From contig CANQUC010000004.1 in assembly GCA_947626945.1 (NCBI GenBank), positions 1 through 64,000 on the forward strand: DNA of 64,000 bases. The letters run 5' to 3'. Below, in pieces: positions 1-7,467 of this stretch. Both the position numbers and the translations under genes were made by a program. The first letter of the stretch is position 1; every line of letters starts with the position of its first letter. Under the pieces are notes generated by a model. The model did not search any database. It saw nothing but the letters and a program-made list of their open reading frames with translations, and was not told the origin of the DNA. Source of the stretch: an uncultured Lachnospiraceae bacterium. GTDB lineage: Bacteria > Bacillota > Clostridia > Lachnospirales > Lachnospiraceae.

Positions 1-123
1 CAAACCCTAAAATGTTGAATTTAGTCGTCAGTATGGAATTTAAGTTTACATGTGGAATTTACTTTTTCACTCAAGCGACTTCGGTTGAAACTTCCAATTC
101 TATGCAAACCATGGAACTTTCTT

Positions 124-285
124 TCAGGCAATCAGTTTCTCCAGCAGCGCCTCCATTTTCCTGCCGGATCTTTTCCTCACCTTTTCCCCATAGGCTTCGT
201 CAAATCGATATGCTTCCACAAATAAAATGGCCTGCTCCAGCAAATGGACTGCCGCAGTAAAGTCCGCGTCCCACTTCAAAATCCG
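124..285 (-). pseudogene. Possible gene remnant, C-terminal fragment
   Basis: Read on the minus strand, this stretch has an open frame of about 50 codons with an amphipathic, helix-like composition: Lys-Trp-Asp-Ala-Asp near its beginning, Leu-Leu-Glu-Gln-Ala in the middle, and Met-Glu-Ala-Leu-Leu-Glu-Lys-Leu near the TGA at 124-126. The frame is closed upstream by a TAA near 297, and no ribosome binding site precedes any start. It lies just beyond the terminator of the isomerase gene. I read it as the tail of a degraded or truncated gene, but it could be chance. The family is not recognised. Bases 1-123 hold nothing I can identify. Confidence 0.2.
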
Positions 286-303
286 GCACCGCTTTTATGT
301 ACA

Positions 304-340
304 GAAAAACCGGCGCGACTCTCGCCACGCCGGTTTTACC
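304..340 (-). terminator. Rho-independent terminator after the sugar isomerase gene
   Basis: A GC-rich inverted repeat pairs AAAACCGGCG at 306-315 with CGCCGGTTTT at 328-337. On the minus strand the stem is followed by a short T-run. It sits about 70 bases past the stop codon of the isomerase gene and fits the end of that transcript. Confidence 0.8.
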
Positions 341-409
341 GGAAATATTCTATACTTCCTTATGAGCCTCCGCCAAAACAGGACAGCTCCTTTTTCTTTT
401 CAATGCTTC

Positions 410-1888
410 TTATGCGTAGGGATTTTCCGTGGGATACAGCATGCCCTTAGGCTGATTGAACCCGATATCCTCAACGCCCAGATAACGGAACACTTCTACC
501 AGCGCTTTTCCATGATGGCCAAAGGCTACCGCCCCGTGATGAGGATAGTTCTTCGCGATGAGCACATGCCGGTAAAACCTGCCCATTTCCGGAATGGCAA
601 ACACGCCGATGGAGCCAAAGGATCTGGTTGCCACAGGCAGCACCTCGCCCTGAGCCACATATGCCCGAAGCTGGGTGTCTGCAGTGCTTTGCAGACGGAA
701 GAACGTAATATCGCCGGGGGCGATGTCTCCCTCCAGGGTGCCCTGGGTCACTTCCTCAGGCAGATTTCTTGCCATGATCTTCTGATACTTCATCGTGCAG
801 CTGGAAAGCTTGCCGGAAGCGGTGTTTCCGCAGTGGAATCCCATAAAGGTATCTTTGTGGGTATAATTGAACTTGCCCTTGATGTCAGCCTCATACATAT
901 CTGCCGGCACGGAATTGTTGATATCCAAAAGGGTTACCGCGTCCTGGCTTACGCAGGTGCCGATGAATTCGCTTAATGTACCGTAAATGTCCACCTCGCA
1001 GGATACGGGAATGCCTCTTGCAGCCAGACGGCTGTTTACATAGCAGGGCACAAAGCCAAACTGGGTCTGGAAAGCGGGCCAGCATTTGCCCGTAAGGGTC
1101 ACATATTTTCTGTAGCCCTTGTGGGCCTCGATCCAATCCAGAAGAGTCAGCTCATACTGGGCAAGCTTTGGAAGCACCTCAGGCTTCTGATTGCCTGTTC
1201 CAAGCTCTTTCTCCATATCTTTTACCACGTCGGGGATACGGGGATCGCCGTCATGCTTTTTGAAGGCTTCAAACAGATCCAATTCGGAGTTTTCCTCGAT
1301 CTCCACGCCCAGGTCATACAGGGGCTTGATGGGCGCGTTGCAGGCAAGGAAGTTCAGCGGACGGGGTCCAAAGCTGATGATCTTCAGGTTTCTCAGGCCT
1401 ACAATGGCTCTTGCAATAGGCAGAAACTCATGGATCATATCCGCGCACTCTTCCGCGGTCCCCACCGGATACTCAGGAATATATGCCTTAATGCTGCGAA
1501 GCTTTAAATTGTAGCTTGCGTTGAGCATACCGCAGTAGGCGTCTCCTCTGCCGTCCATCAGATCTTTTCCCGATTCCTCGGCTGCCGCCACGAACATCAC
1601 AGGGCCGTCAAAATGTTTTGCAAGCAGCGTCTCTGAGATCTCCGGCCCAAAGTTGCCAAGATATACCACCAGAGCGTCGCAGCCGGCTTTCTTTACGTCT
1701 TCCAGCGCCTGAACCATATGGATCTCGCTTTCCACGATACAGACCGGACATTCGTAAATATCCGCCCCGTCATATTTTGCCTGATAGGCATCCACCAGGG
1801 CTTTTCTTCTGTTTACGGACAGGGATTCCGGAAAACAGTCCCGGCTCACCGCCACGATGCCGACCTTTACTTTTGGGATATTGTTCAT
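410..1888 (-). CDS. L-fucose/L-arabinose isomerase family protein
   Basis: The product of about 492 residues belongs to the L-fucose/L-arabinose isomerase fold family, cytoplasmic metal-dependent enzymes that interconvert aldoses and ketoses. The N-terminal part has the Rossmann-like layout of these proteins, and the C-terminal part carries the histidine-rich Gly-His-His-Gly-Lys and Tyr-Arg-His-Val segments typical of the family (recognition, not a search). The ATG at 1888 is preceded by GGAGGAG at good spacing, which argues against upstream in-frame starts. A xylulokinase gene lies directly upstream, so the pair probably feeds a ketose into the pentose phosphate pathway. The substrate (fucose, arabinose, xylose or another sugar) cannot be read from sequence. 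A sigma-A-like promoter at 1931-1960 suggests it can be transcribed on its own. Confidence 0.8.
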   Translation of the reverse strand: MNNIPKVKVGIVAVSRDCFPESLSVNRRKALVDAYQAKYDGADIYECPVCIVESEIHMVQALEDVKKAGCDALVVYLGNFGPEISETLLAKHFDGPVMFVAAAEESGKDLMDGRGDAYCGMLNASYNLKLRSIKAYIPEYPVGTAEECADMIHEFLPIARAIVGLRNLKIISFGPRPLNFLACNAPIKPLYDLGVEIEENSELDLFEAFKKHDGDPRIPDVVKDMEKELGTGNQKPEVLPKLAQYELTLLDWIEAHKGYRKYVTLTGKCWPAFQTQFGFVPCYVNSRLAARGIPVSCEVDIYGTLSEFIGTCVSQDAVTLLDINNSVPADMYEADIKGKFNYTHKDTFMGFHCGNTASGKLSSCTMKYQKIMARNLPEEVTQGTLEGDIAPGDITFFRLQSTADTQLRAYVAQGEVLPVATRSFGSIGVFAIPEMGRFYRHVLIAKNYPHHGAVAFGHHGKALVEVFRYLGVEDIGFNQPKGMLYPTENPYA

Positions 1889-1930
1889 GGTAAACTCCTC
1901 CTCCATGTAATTTGATTTATTTCTGTTCTT

Positions 1931-1960
1931 ATCATACAAAATTTTATCGACCGCTGTCAA
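1931..1960 (-). promoter_or_regulatory. Sigma-A-type promoter of the isomerase gene
   Basis: On the minus strand TTGACA (1955-1960) and TATGAT (1931-1936) are 18 bases apart. The site lies in the 110-base gap between xylulokinase and isomerase, about 43 bases from the isomerase ATG. Confidence 0.65.
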
Positions 1961-1998
1961 TAGCATGTCTTTCTGACTTTCCTGTTTGTGCTGCCGGA

Positions 1999-3465
1999 TC
2001 AGAGCTTTGCAAACAGAGGACGGCAGGCGGGATAGATCTTTTTAAAGCTTTCATACCTTTTGTCATATTTGGCGGCAAGCGCCGGATCCGGCTCTACCGT
2101 ATCGATAATCCTTACAATCCTCTCGGCTGCTTCCTCCACGTTTTTGTACTCCCCGCAGGCTACCGCCGCCAGCATGGCGCCGCCCAGGGCAGGTCCCTCC
2201 TCGCTTTCGATCACGTCCACCTTCAGGTTCAGCACATTGGCAATGATCTTTTTCCAAAGAGGGCTTTTCGCGCCGCCGCCGCAGATCTTTGTCCGGCAGA
2301 TCCGGATGCCCAGCGCCCGGGCCACCTCCAGGGAATCCCGCAGAGCAAAGGCAACGCCCTCCAGCACTGCCTGGGTCATATCCGCCCGGGTAGTGTCCAT
2401 GGACATGCCGATAAAGCAGCCTCTCGCGTCGGGATCGTTGTGAGGGGACCGCTCTCCCATGAGATAAGGAAGAAAGTACACATGATTTTCCCCTAGTTTT
2501 TCAATGGCCGCCTGCTCTGCCCCATAATCCTTTGTGCCAATGATATCGTCCATCCACCATTTATTGCAGGAAGCGGCGCTGAGCATACAGCCCATAAGAT
2601 GATAATGTCCGTCCGCGTGGGCAAAAGCGTGAAGCGCGTTGTACGGATCCACCCCAAAGGTCTTTGAGGAGATAAAGATGGTGCCGCTTGTGCCAAGAGA
2701 AATATTGCACATGCCGTCTCCTACCGTGCCGGTACCCACTGCCGCGGCGGCGTTATCCCCGGCTCCCGCAGCCACCTTTACCTGATCGGACAGGTCAAGC
2801 TCCCGGGCCACAGACGGAAGCAGGGTTCCCACCGTCTCATAGCTTTCATAAATCTCCGCCAGCTGCTCTCTTCGGACGCCGCAGATCTCCATCATTTCCC
2901 CGGACCAGCAGCGGTTCTTCACGTCAAAAAGCAGCGTGCCGGAAGCGTCGGATACATCCGTGCAGTGTACTCCGGTAAGCCGGTAGGCAATATAGTCCTT
3001 GGGCAGCATGATCTTTTTGATCCTTGCGAAATGCTCCGGCTCCTTGTTTTTTACCCAAAGGATCTTTGGCGCGGTAAATCCGGTAAAGGAAATATTGGCA
3101 GTGTACGCGGACAGCTTTTCTTTGCCGATGACCTGGTTGAGATAATCGCATTCCTCCGCTGTCCTGCCGTCGTTCCAGAGCAGCGCCGGACGGATCACCC
3201 GGTCGTTTTCATCCAGGATGACAAGGCCGTGCATCTGTCCTCCGAAGCTGATGCCGGCCACCTGGGACCGGTCGCAGTCCGCCAGCAGTTCCTTTAATCC
3301 CTCCACGGTCTGGTCATACCAGTCCTCCGGGTTCTGCTCAGACCAGCCGGGATGGGGAAAATAAATGGGGTACTCCCGGGAAAGGATCTTTCGGATCTTT
3401 CCCTCTCCGTCCATGAGCAGCAGCTTTACGGCAGAGGTGCCAAGGTCGATTCCAATGTAAAGCAT
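1999..3465 (-). CDS. xylB: Xylulokinase (FGGY family carbohydrate kinase)
   Basis: Cytoplasmic kinase of 488 residues, probably phosphorylating D-xylulose with ATP to give xylulose 5-phosphate. The N-terminal phosphate-binding motif GIDLGTSAVK, the substrate-loop motif LLWNDGRT with its catalytic-type aspartate, and the C-terminal AGAGDNAAAAVGTG segment are those of the FGGY family, and the length is normal for XylB. The ATG at 3465 has AAAGGAGG at ideal spacing. Only 40 bases separate it from the ECF S-component gene upstream, so it may be read through from the transporter operon, while the isomerase downstream has its own promoter. Kinases of this family vary in substrate. Xylulose is the best guess because of overall similarity and the isomerase partner. 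Confidence 0.85.
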   Translation of the reverse strand: MLYIGIDLGTSAVKLLLMDGEGKIRKILSREYPIYFPHPGWSEQNPEDWYDQTVEGLKELLADCDRSQVAGISFGGQMHGLVILDENDRVIRPALLWNDGRTAEECDYLNQVIGKEKLSAYTANISFTGFTAPKILWVKNKEPEHFARIKKIMLPKDYIAYRLTGVHCTDVSDASGTLLFDVKNRCWSGEMMEICGVRREQLAEIYESYETVGTLLPSVARELDLSDQVKVAAGAGDNAAAAVGTGTVGDGMCNISLGTSGTIFISSKTFGVDPYNALHAFAHADGHYHLMGCMLSAASCNKWWMDDIIGTKDYGAEQAAIEKLGENHVYFLPYLMGERSPHNDPDARGCFIGMSMDTTRADMTQAVLEGVAFALRDSLEVARALGIRICRTKICGGGAKSPLWKKIIANVLNLKVDVIESEEGPALGGAMLAAVACGEYKNVEEAAERIVRIIDTVEPDPALAAKYDKRYESFKKIYPACRPLFAKL

Positions 3466-3505
3466 AACAGTCCTCCTTTGATTTTGATGATCCTGTGATT
3501 TTATT

Positions 3506-4192
3506 TTAAAATATCCCATGTTTTTTTGCAATCCGGTCCAGCTTTTTTCCAACAGGGGCCGACAGCAGCCACAAAAAGACGATGTTGGATACCCCATAGA
3601 CGGCCAGCGTAGGCAAAGACGCAACAGCCGCCGCCCCGTAAGCCTTCCAGGAAAAGCTGCTGTCTATGGAAAGGGCAGCCCACAGGTTCATGACCCCTGA
3701 ATAAAACACTGCCGCAAACAGTCCGTAAAGCACATAGCCCGGCGCTTTTTTCAGAAATTCTTTCAGAAAGGGCAGTCCCGCGAAAAAACCGATCAGCCCC
3801 CAGGCAGCCATCTGAAAGGGCGTCCATGGCCCCTGGCCGAAAAACAGGTTGGAAAGCAGCGCGGCCAGGGATCCTGCCAGAAAGCCCGCGGAAGCGCCCA
3901 TGTAAACTCCGGTAACGGTGACAATGGCCGCCACCGGCTTGAAATTGGGGATCATTCCAAAAATCAGCCTTCCGGCCACCGCCATTGTCACCATGACCGC
4001 CAGGATCACCGTCCGTCTTGTGCTGCCGCTTTTTTTCTCATAGCTGAAATAAAACGGCACGCAGGACAGACAGGCGATCATCATGGATATCATCATATAG
4101 TTTCTGTCCCGGAAAGCGCTGACGCCAGCCGCCAGAAGCCCTATGGACAGCAGCAGCGTCACTGCCCAGACGGCAGCCTGTTTTCTGCTCAT
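3506..4192 (-). CDS. ECF transporter S component (substrate-binding membrane subunit)
   Basis: A very hydrophobic protein of 228 residues with about six membrane segments, the usual size and shape of an energy-coupling-factor S component. It would bind the vitamin or metal in the membrane and be driven by the ATPase and EcfT encoded upstream. The ATG at 4192 has GAGGGGAGG nearby and is preferred over an upstream in-frame start. Its stop is 40 bases from the xylulokinase start. S components show little sequence conservation, so the substrate cannot be named from this gene alone. The two transcobalamin-like genes at the head of the operon make a corrinoid the leading candidate (inference). Confidence 0.75.
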   Translation of the reverse strand: MSRKQAAVWAVTLLLSIGLLAAGVSAFRDRNYMMISMMIACLSCVPFYFSYEKKSGSTRRTVILAVMVTMAVAGRLIFGMIPNFKPVAAIVTVTGVYMGASAGFLAGSLAALLSNLFFGQGPWTPFQMAAWGLIGFFAGLPFLKEFLKKAPGYVLYGLFAAVFYSGVMNLWAALSIDSSFSWKAYGAAAVASLPTLAVYGVSNIVFLWLLSAPVGKKLDRIAKKHGIF

Positions 4193-4209
4193 GGTCTTCC
4201 TCCCCTCTG

Positions 4210-5910
4210 TTACCGCAAAAAGCCGTTCTCTTTGCAAAGGGCCGATACCTGACCGCAGGTTACGGCCTGATGGAACTGCTCTCTGGAGATCCGGCTTGCC
4301 GCGGTGGTGTAAAAAGTATTTTCTGAGAAAAACACCTGAGGCTGATCAAGGGAAATTACGGTTCCGTCAAAGAACAGCCCGCACCGATGGGAAACCTCCG
4401 CGCAGAATTCCACGTCATGACTTACCAGAAGCAGGGTGATCCCCTGATCCGACAACTGCTTCATCAGCCGGATCAGGCCCTGTTTGGCCCAGGCGTCCAG
4501 CCCCTTTGTAGGTTCGTCCAGCAGCAGGATTTCAGGCCGCAGCAGCAGAATCTTTCCCAGAGCCGCCTTTTGCTGCTCTCCGCCGCTGAGGTCGTAGGGA
4601 TGACGCTCCAGAAAAGGAGTCAGCTCCAGAAGCTCTGCCACTTTCCGGATCTGCTCCTGACAGTCCTTTGGCGTTTTCCAGACAAGCTTTGCCGCCTCCA
4701 GAAAATCTTCCCGCACCGTCTCCTTAATGAACAGGGTCTGAGGATCCTGAGGCAGCAGAGACAGGTTTTGTCTGTAAAGACTGCCGTTCTTATAGGCGCT
4801 GATCTTTTTGCCGCCGATTTGAACAGATCCCCTGTGGGGTTTCTGCAGTCCGGCAATCACATGCAGCAATGTGGTCTTTCCGGACCCGTTTCCCCCAAGA
4901 ATGCTGACGATCTCTCCCTTTGCCGCTTCCAGAGAAGCGCCCCTTAAAATATCCGGCTGTTCCCTTTCATAGCGGAACCAGACATTTTTCAGGGAAATCG
5001 CCTTTTCCTTTTCCTCAAAGGTCTTCCCCTCCTCCGCAGGAAGGCTTTTGATCCGGCAGTCAAAATGGGCCGCCAGAAACTCCTTTCCCTCCCGCACCGT
5101 CAAGGGGCCGGGGCCGGGGCAGTCGTACTGATAAAAGATCCGCACGGCGCCTGGCATGCTCTGCAGCAGTACAGGCACCAGAGGATCTTTTTTTTCTTCC
5201 ATTTGCTTCAGCCCGGCGCTGACCTGTCCGGGGGCCGTGTCCATGACGATCTTTCCCCGCTCCATAAGGATGACCCTGTGGGCGGCGGGAAGAACCTCCT
5301 CCAGCCGGTGCTCGCACAAAAGCACCGTCATGCCGAATTCCTGATTCAGCTTTTTCAGGGTGGCGATAAAATCCGACGCCGCGATGGGATCCATCTGCGC
5401 GGTGGGTTCGTCCAGGATCAGCAGCTTTGGCCGCATCAGAAGCACGGAGGCCAGATTCAGCATCTGCTTTTGCCCGCCGGAAAGATCCGCGGTCTTTTTA
5501 TGGAACCACTGGTGGATGCCGAAGTAATTGGCCATCTCCCCCACTCTCCTGCGGATGACCGAAACCGGTTCTCCCAGATTTTCCAGGCCAAATGCCAGCT
5601 CATGCCATACCTTGTCCATAACGATCTGGCTTTCCGGGTTTTGAAGCACAAAGCCGATGTCCGCCGCGGCCTGCCGGTCAGAAAGGGCTTCCTGGGGCGT
5701 TCCCTCAAAAAAGATCTCCCCCTCCTTTACTCCGGCAGGGGCAAGCTCCCGCTTTAACAGGCGAAACAGGGTGGTCTTTCCGCAGCCGGATCTGCCTGAT
5801 ACCACTACAAATTCTCCTTTTTTCACAGAAAAAGACACGTCGTCCAGTGCCTTTTTTGTTTCCTCTCCATAGGAAAATGTCAGATGTTTTACCGCAAGCT
5901 GATTTTCCAC
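4210..5910 (-). CDS. ECF transporter duplicated ATPase (EcfA1-EcfA2 fusion)
   Basis: A 566-residue cytoplasmic protein with two complete ABC ATPase domains in tandem. The first has Walker A at about 39-46 (GRSGCGKT), signature LSGGQ at about 143-147 and Walker B LLILDEPT. The second has Walker A at about 339-346 (GGNGSGKT), signature LSGGEQQ and LLLDEPTKGLD. This fused layout replaces the separate EcfA1 and EcfA2 of many Bacillota. The start is GTG at 5910, with AAGGAG eight bases upstream, and it overlaps the end of the EcfT gene. It powers uptake through the adjacent T and S components. Confidence 0.9.
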   Translation of the reverse strand: MENQLAVKHLTFSYGEETKKALDDVSFSVKKGEFVVVSGRSGCGKTTLFRLLKRELAPAGVKEGEIFFEGTPQEALSDRQAAADIGFVLQNPESQIVMDKVWHELAFGLENLGEPVSVIRRRVGEMANYFGIHQWFHKKTADLSGGQKQMLNLASVLLMRPKLLILDEPTAQMDPIAASDFIATLKKLNQEFGMTVLLCEHRLEEVLPAAHRVILMERGKIVMDTAPGQVSAGLKQMEEKKDPLVPVLLQSMPGAVRIFYQYDCPGPGPLTVREGKEFLAAHFDCRIKSLPAEEGKTFEEKEKAISLKNVWFRYEREQPDILRGASLEAAKGEIVSILGGNGSGKTTLLHVIAGLQKPHRGSVQIGGKKISAYKNGSLYRQNLSLLPQDPQTLFIKETVREDFLEAAKLVWKTPKDCQEQIRKVAELLELTPFLERHPYDLSGGEQQKAALGKILLLRPEILLLDEPTKGLDAWAKQGLIRLMKQLSDQGITLLLVSHDVEFCAEVSHRCGLFFDGTVISLDQPQVFFSENTFYTTAASRISREQFHQAVTCGQVSALCKENGFLR

Positions 5911-6764
5911 AGTATTTTCTCCTTCACATCAATCAAAAAGGGCAGCAAAAACAGCAAAACCAGCAGCAGATCCGAGGCAACTGCCCAAAGGCCGGTCTGC
6001 ATGGCGGAAATGCCGGGATAGTAATGAAAACGGTACATCCCCCCAATGGCGGCCGCCCCGGTTCCCAGAGTCAGGATTCCCATTGCCCCAAGAAGCGTTC
6101 CGTCCCTTTTTTCAAACCGGAACAGGGAAAAATGAGAGCGTCCTTTCAGACCATATCCTCTGGCTTTCATGGAATCCGCCGTCTCCACGGCATTTTCCAG
6201 CATCCAGGTCAGCAGGCTGTCAAACAGCCGCACATGAAACAAAAGCCTGTCCGTCAGACTGTCCTTTGCGTACATGCCCATGGCTTTCTGGGCCTTTCCA
6301 ATCCGCCCCGCCTGTTCCTTTAAAAGAGGGAAGAACCGCAGAGACATGGACAGCACCAGGGAAAGTCTGGGAACAGTTTTGCCAAACAGATACAGAACCT
6401 TGTCGGTGGTAAGCACCGTCTGGTAGCATTTGCACCAGAAAATCACCGATACAATCATGGCCGCCATAGCCGCCCCGTAAAGGATCGCCTCCATTGTGAC
6501 AGGACGGTCGTTCATAAAAAACAGCACCGTTTCCCCGTTATGGGAAAATATGGGATTGAGAACCGCCAGCAGCAAAAACACACCGCAGTAATATGCCAGA
6601 TCTTTCATGGCTGTTTTTACGCCGTTTTCCGCCAGGTAAAACAGAAACGCTCCCCCAAAGGAAGCGGCCAGCGCCGCCGGGTGAACGGCAAACATGGTCA
6701 GAAACAGCACAAGCAGATAATACAGAAACAGCACCGCCGGATGACGGCGGGAAAACTCATTCAT
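5889..6764 (-). CDS. ECF transporter transmembrane component EcfT (CbiQ family)
   Basis: A membrane protein of 291 residues with hydrophobic segments at both ends and a long cytoplasmic region in between. That region contains the coupling-helix motif ADSMKARGYG (the Ala-x-x-x-Arg-Gly type that docks on the ATPases), diagnostic of EcfT/CbiQ. I chose the ATG at 6764 because GGAG lies six bases before it. The ATG at 6776 lacks this. The gene follows the DUF4430 gene after a 136-base spacer packed with hairpins and overlaps the ATPase gene downstream. Confidence 0.85.
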   Translation of the reverse strand: MNEFSRRHPAVLFLYYLLVLFLTMFAVHPAALAASFGGAFLFYLAENGVKTAMKDLAYYCGVFLLLAVLNPIFSHNGETVLFFMNDRPVTMEAILYGAAMAAMIVSVIFWCKCYQTVLTTDKVLYLFGKTVPRLSLVLSMSLRFFPLLKEQAGRIGKAQKAMGMYAKDSLTDRLLFHVRLFDSLLTWMLENAVETADSMKARGYGLKGRSHFSLFRFEKRDGTLLGAMGILTLGTGAAAIGGMYRFHYYPGISAMQTGLWAVASDLLLVLLFLLPFLIDVKEKILWKISLR

Positions 6765-6777
6765 AAAAATCTCCATT

Positions 6778-6919
6778 CCGGAGCGTTTACGCGACGGGGC
6801 GGCGCGAACCTCCAGTTCGCGTCTGCCATCAGAGCTATTTGTGACGCTCCGGCACAAATAGCCAAACGAAGGGACTTCGTTTTGTGAAACAATCAGCACA
6901 TCAGTGTGATTTTTCACAC
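6778..6919 (-). repeat. Hairpin-rich intergenic element upstream of ecfT
   Basis: In about 140 bases there are four inverted repeats: GCTATTTGTG (6834-6843) with CACAAATAGC (6853-6862); ACGAAG with CTTCGT around a three-base loop (6866-6880); GCGAAC with GTTCGC (6804-6820); and TGTGA with TCACA (6905-6918). The nine-base loop of the first, 6844-6852, is exactly complementary to 6778-6786, which lies just upstream of the ecfT ribosome binding site. The stretch could be a structured leader or processing site inside the operon, or a dispersed palindromic repeat. It matches no riboswitch family I can name. Confidence 0.5.
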
Positions 6920-7467
6920 GAATCGCCCTCCCCGTCTTCCCGGGCAATGTCCCGTCCCAGGTCACAGGTATACACAAACCGCAGCACGTCTCCGTCTTTG
7001 GGATAATACCTGCTGCAGCCGGTTTTCCCGGTGCTTCCGTTTACCTGAAACACCCAGCCGCTCAAAGGCCCGCAGGAAAACTCATACAGATACTGGATGC
7101 CTTTGATATAAACTGAACCGTAGGGGTTCTTTTCCTCCCCCTGATATTCCAGCTGGATCTGCTCATAGCGGGTAATGCGCTTCAGCAGATCAAACGCGGT
7201 GTCTCCTTTCCGCAGCACATATTCCTTTGGCGCCAAAATGAACCCGTCTTTTGGAATATGCGTTCCCTCCCGCAGGGCCTGATCCAGCTGCTCCCAGTTT
7301 TTCAGCACGGTCCCGCACTCTATGCTGACCGTCACGGTATCTGATTCATCCGTTATATCATCTGCATGAGTCAGATAATAATCTTCCACCGACTGAAATT
7401 TTGTGCCGGAAACCAGAAGCAGAATCAGCACCGCCGCCAGTCCCAGCATCAGCAGGTCTTTTTTCAT
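6901..7467 (-). CDS. DUF4430 protein, transcobalamin C-terminal-like domain, membrane-anchored
   Basis: A protein of 188 residues with an uncleaved-looking N-terminal membrane segment (about residues 5-21), then an extracytoplasmic domain ending in SGWVFQVNG and a short Tyr-Tyr-Pro-Lys-Asp-Gly-Asp segment. These are hallmarks of DUF4430, which Pfam relates to the C-terminal beta domain of transcobalamin and intrinsic factor. The ATG at 7467 overlaps the preceding gene by four bases, and GGAAGAAGAG precedes it. Its place between an alpha/alpha-barrel protein and an ECF transporter suggests it forms half of a surface ligand-capture complex. The ligand is inferred, not proven. Confidence 0.75.
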   Translation of the reverse strand: MKKDLLMLGLAAVLILLLVSGTKFQSVEDYYLTHADDITDESDTVTVSIECGTVLKNWEQLDQALREGTHIPKDGFILAPKEYVLRKGDTAFDLLKRITRYEQIQLEYQGEEKNPYGSVYIKGIQYLYEFSCGPLSGWVFQVNGSTGKTGCSRYYPKDGDVLRFVYTCDLGRDIAREDGEGDSCEKSH

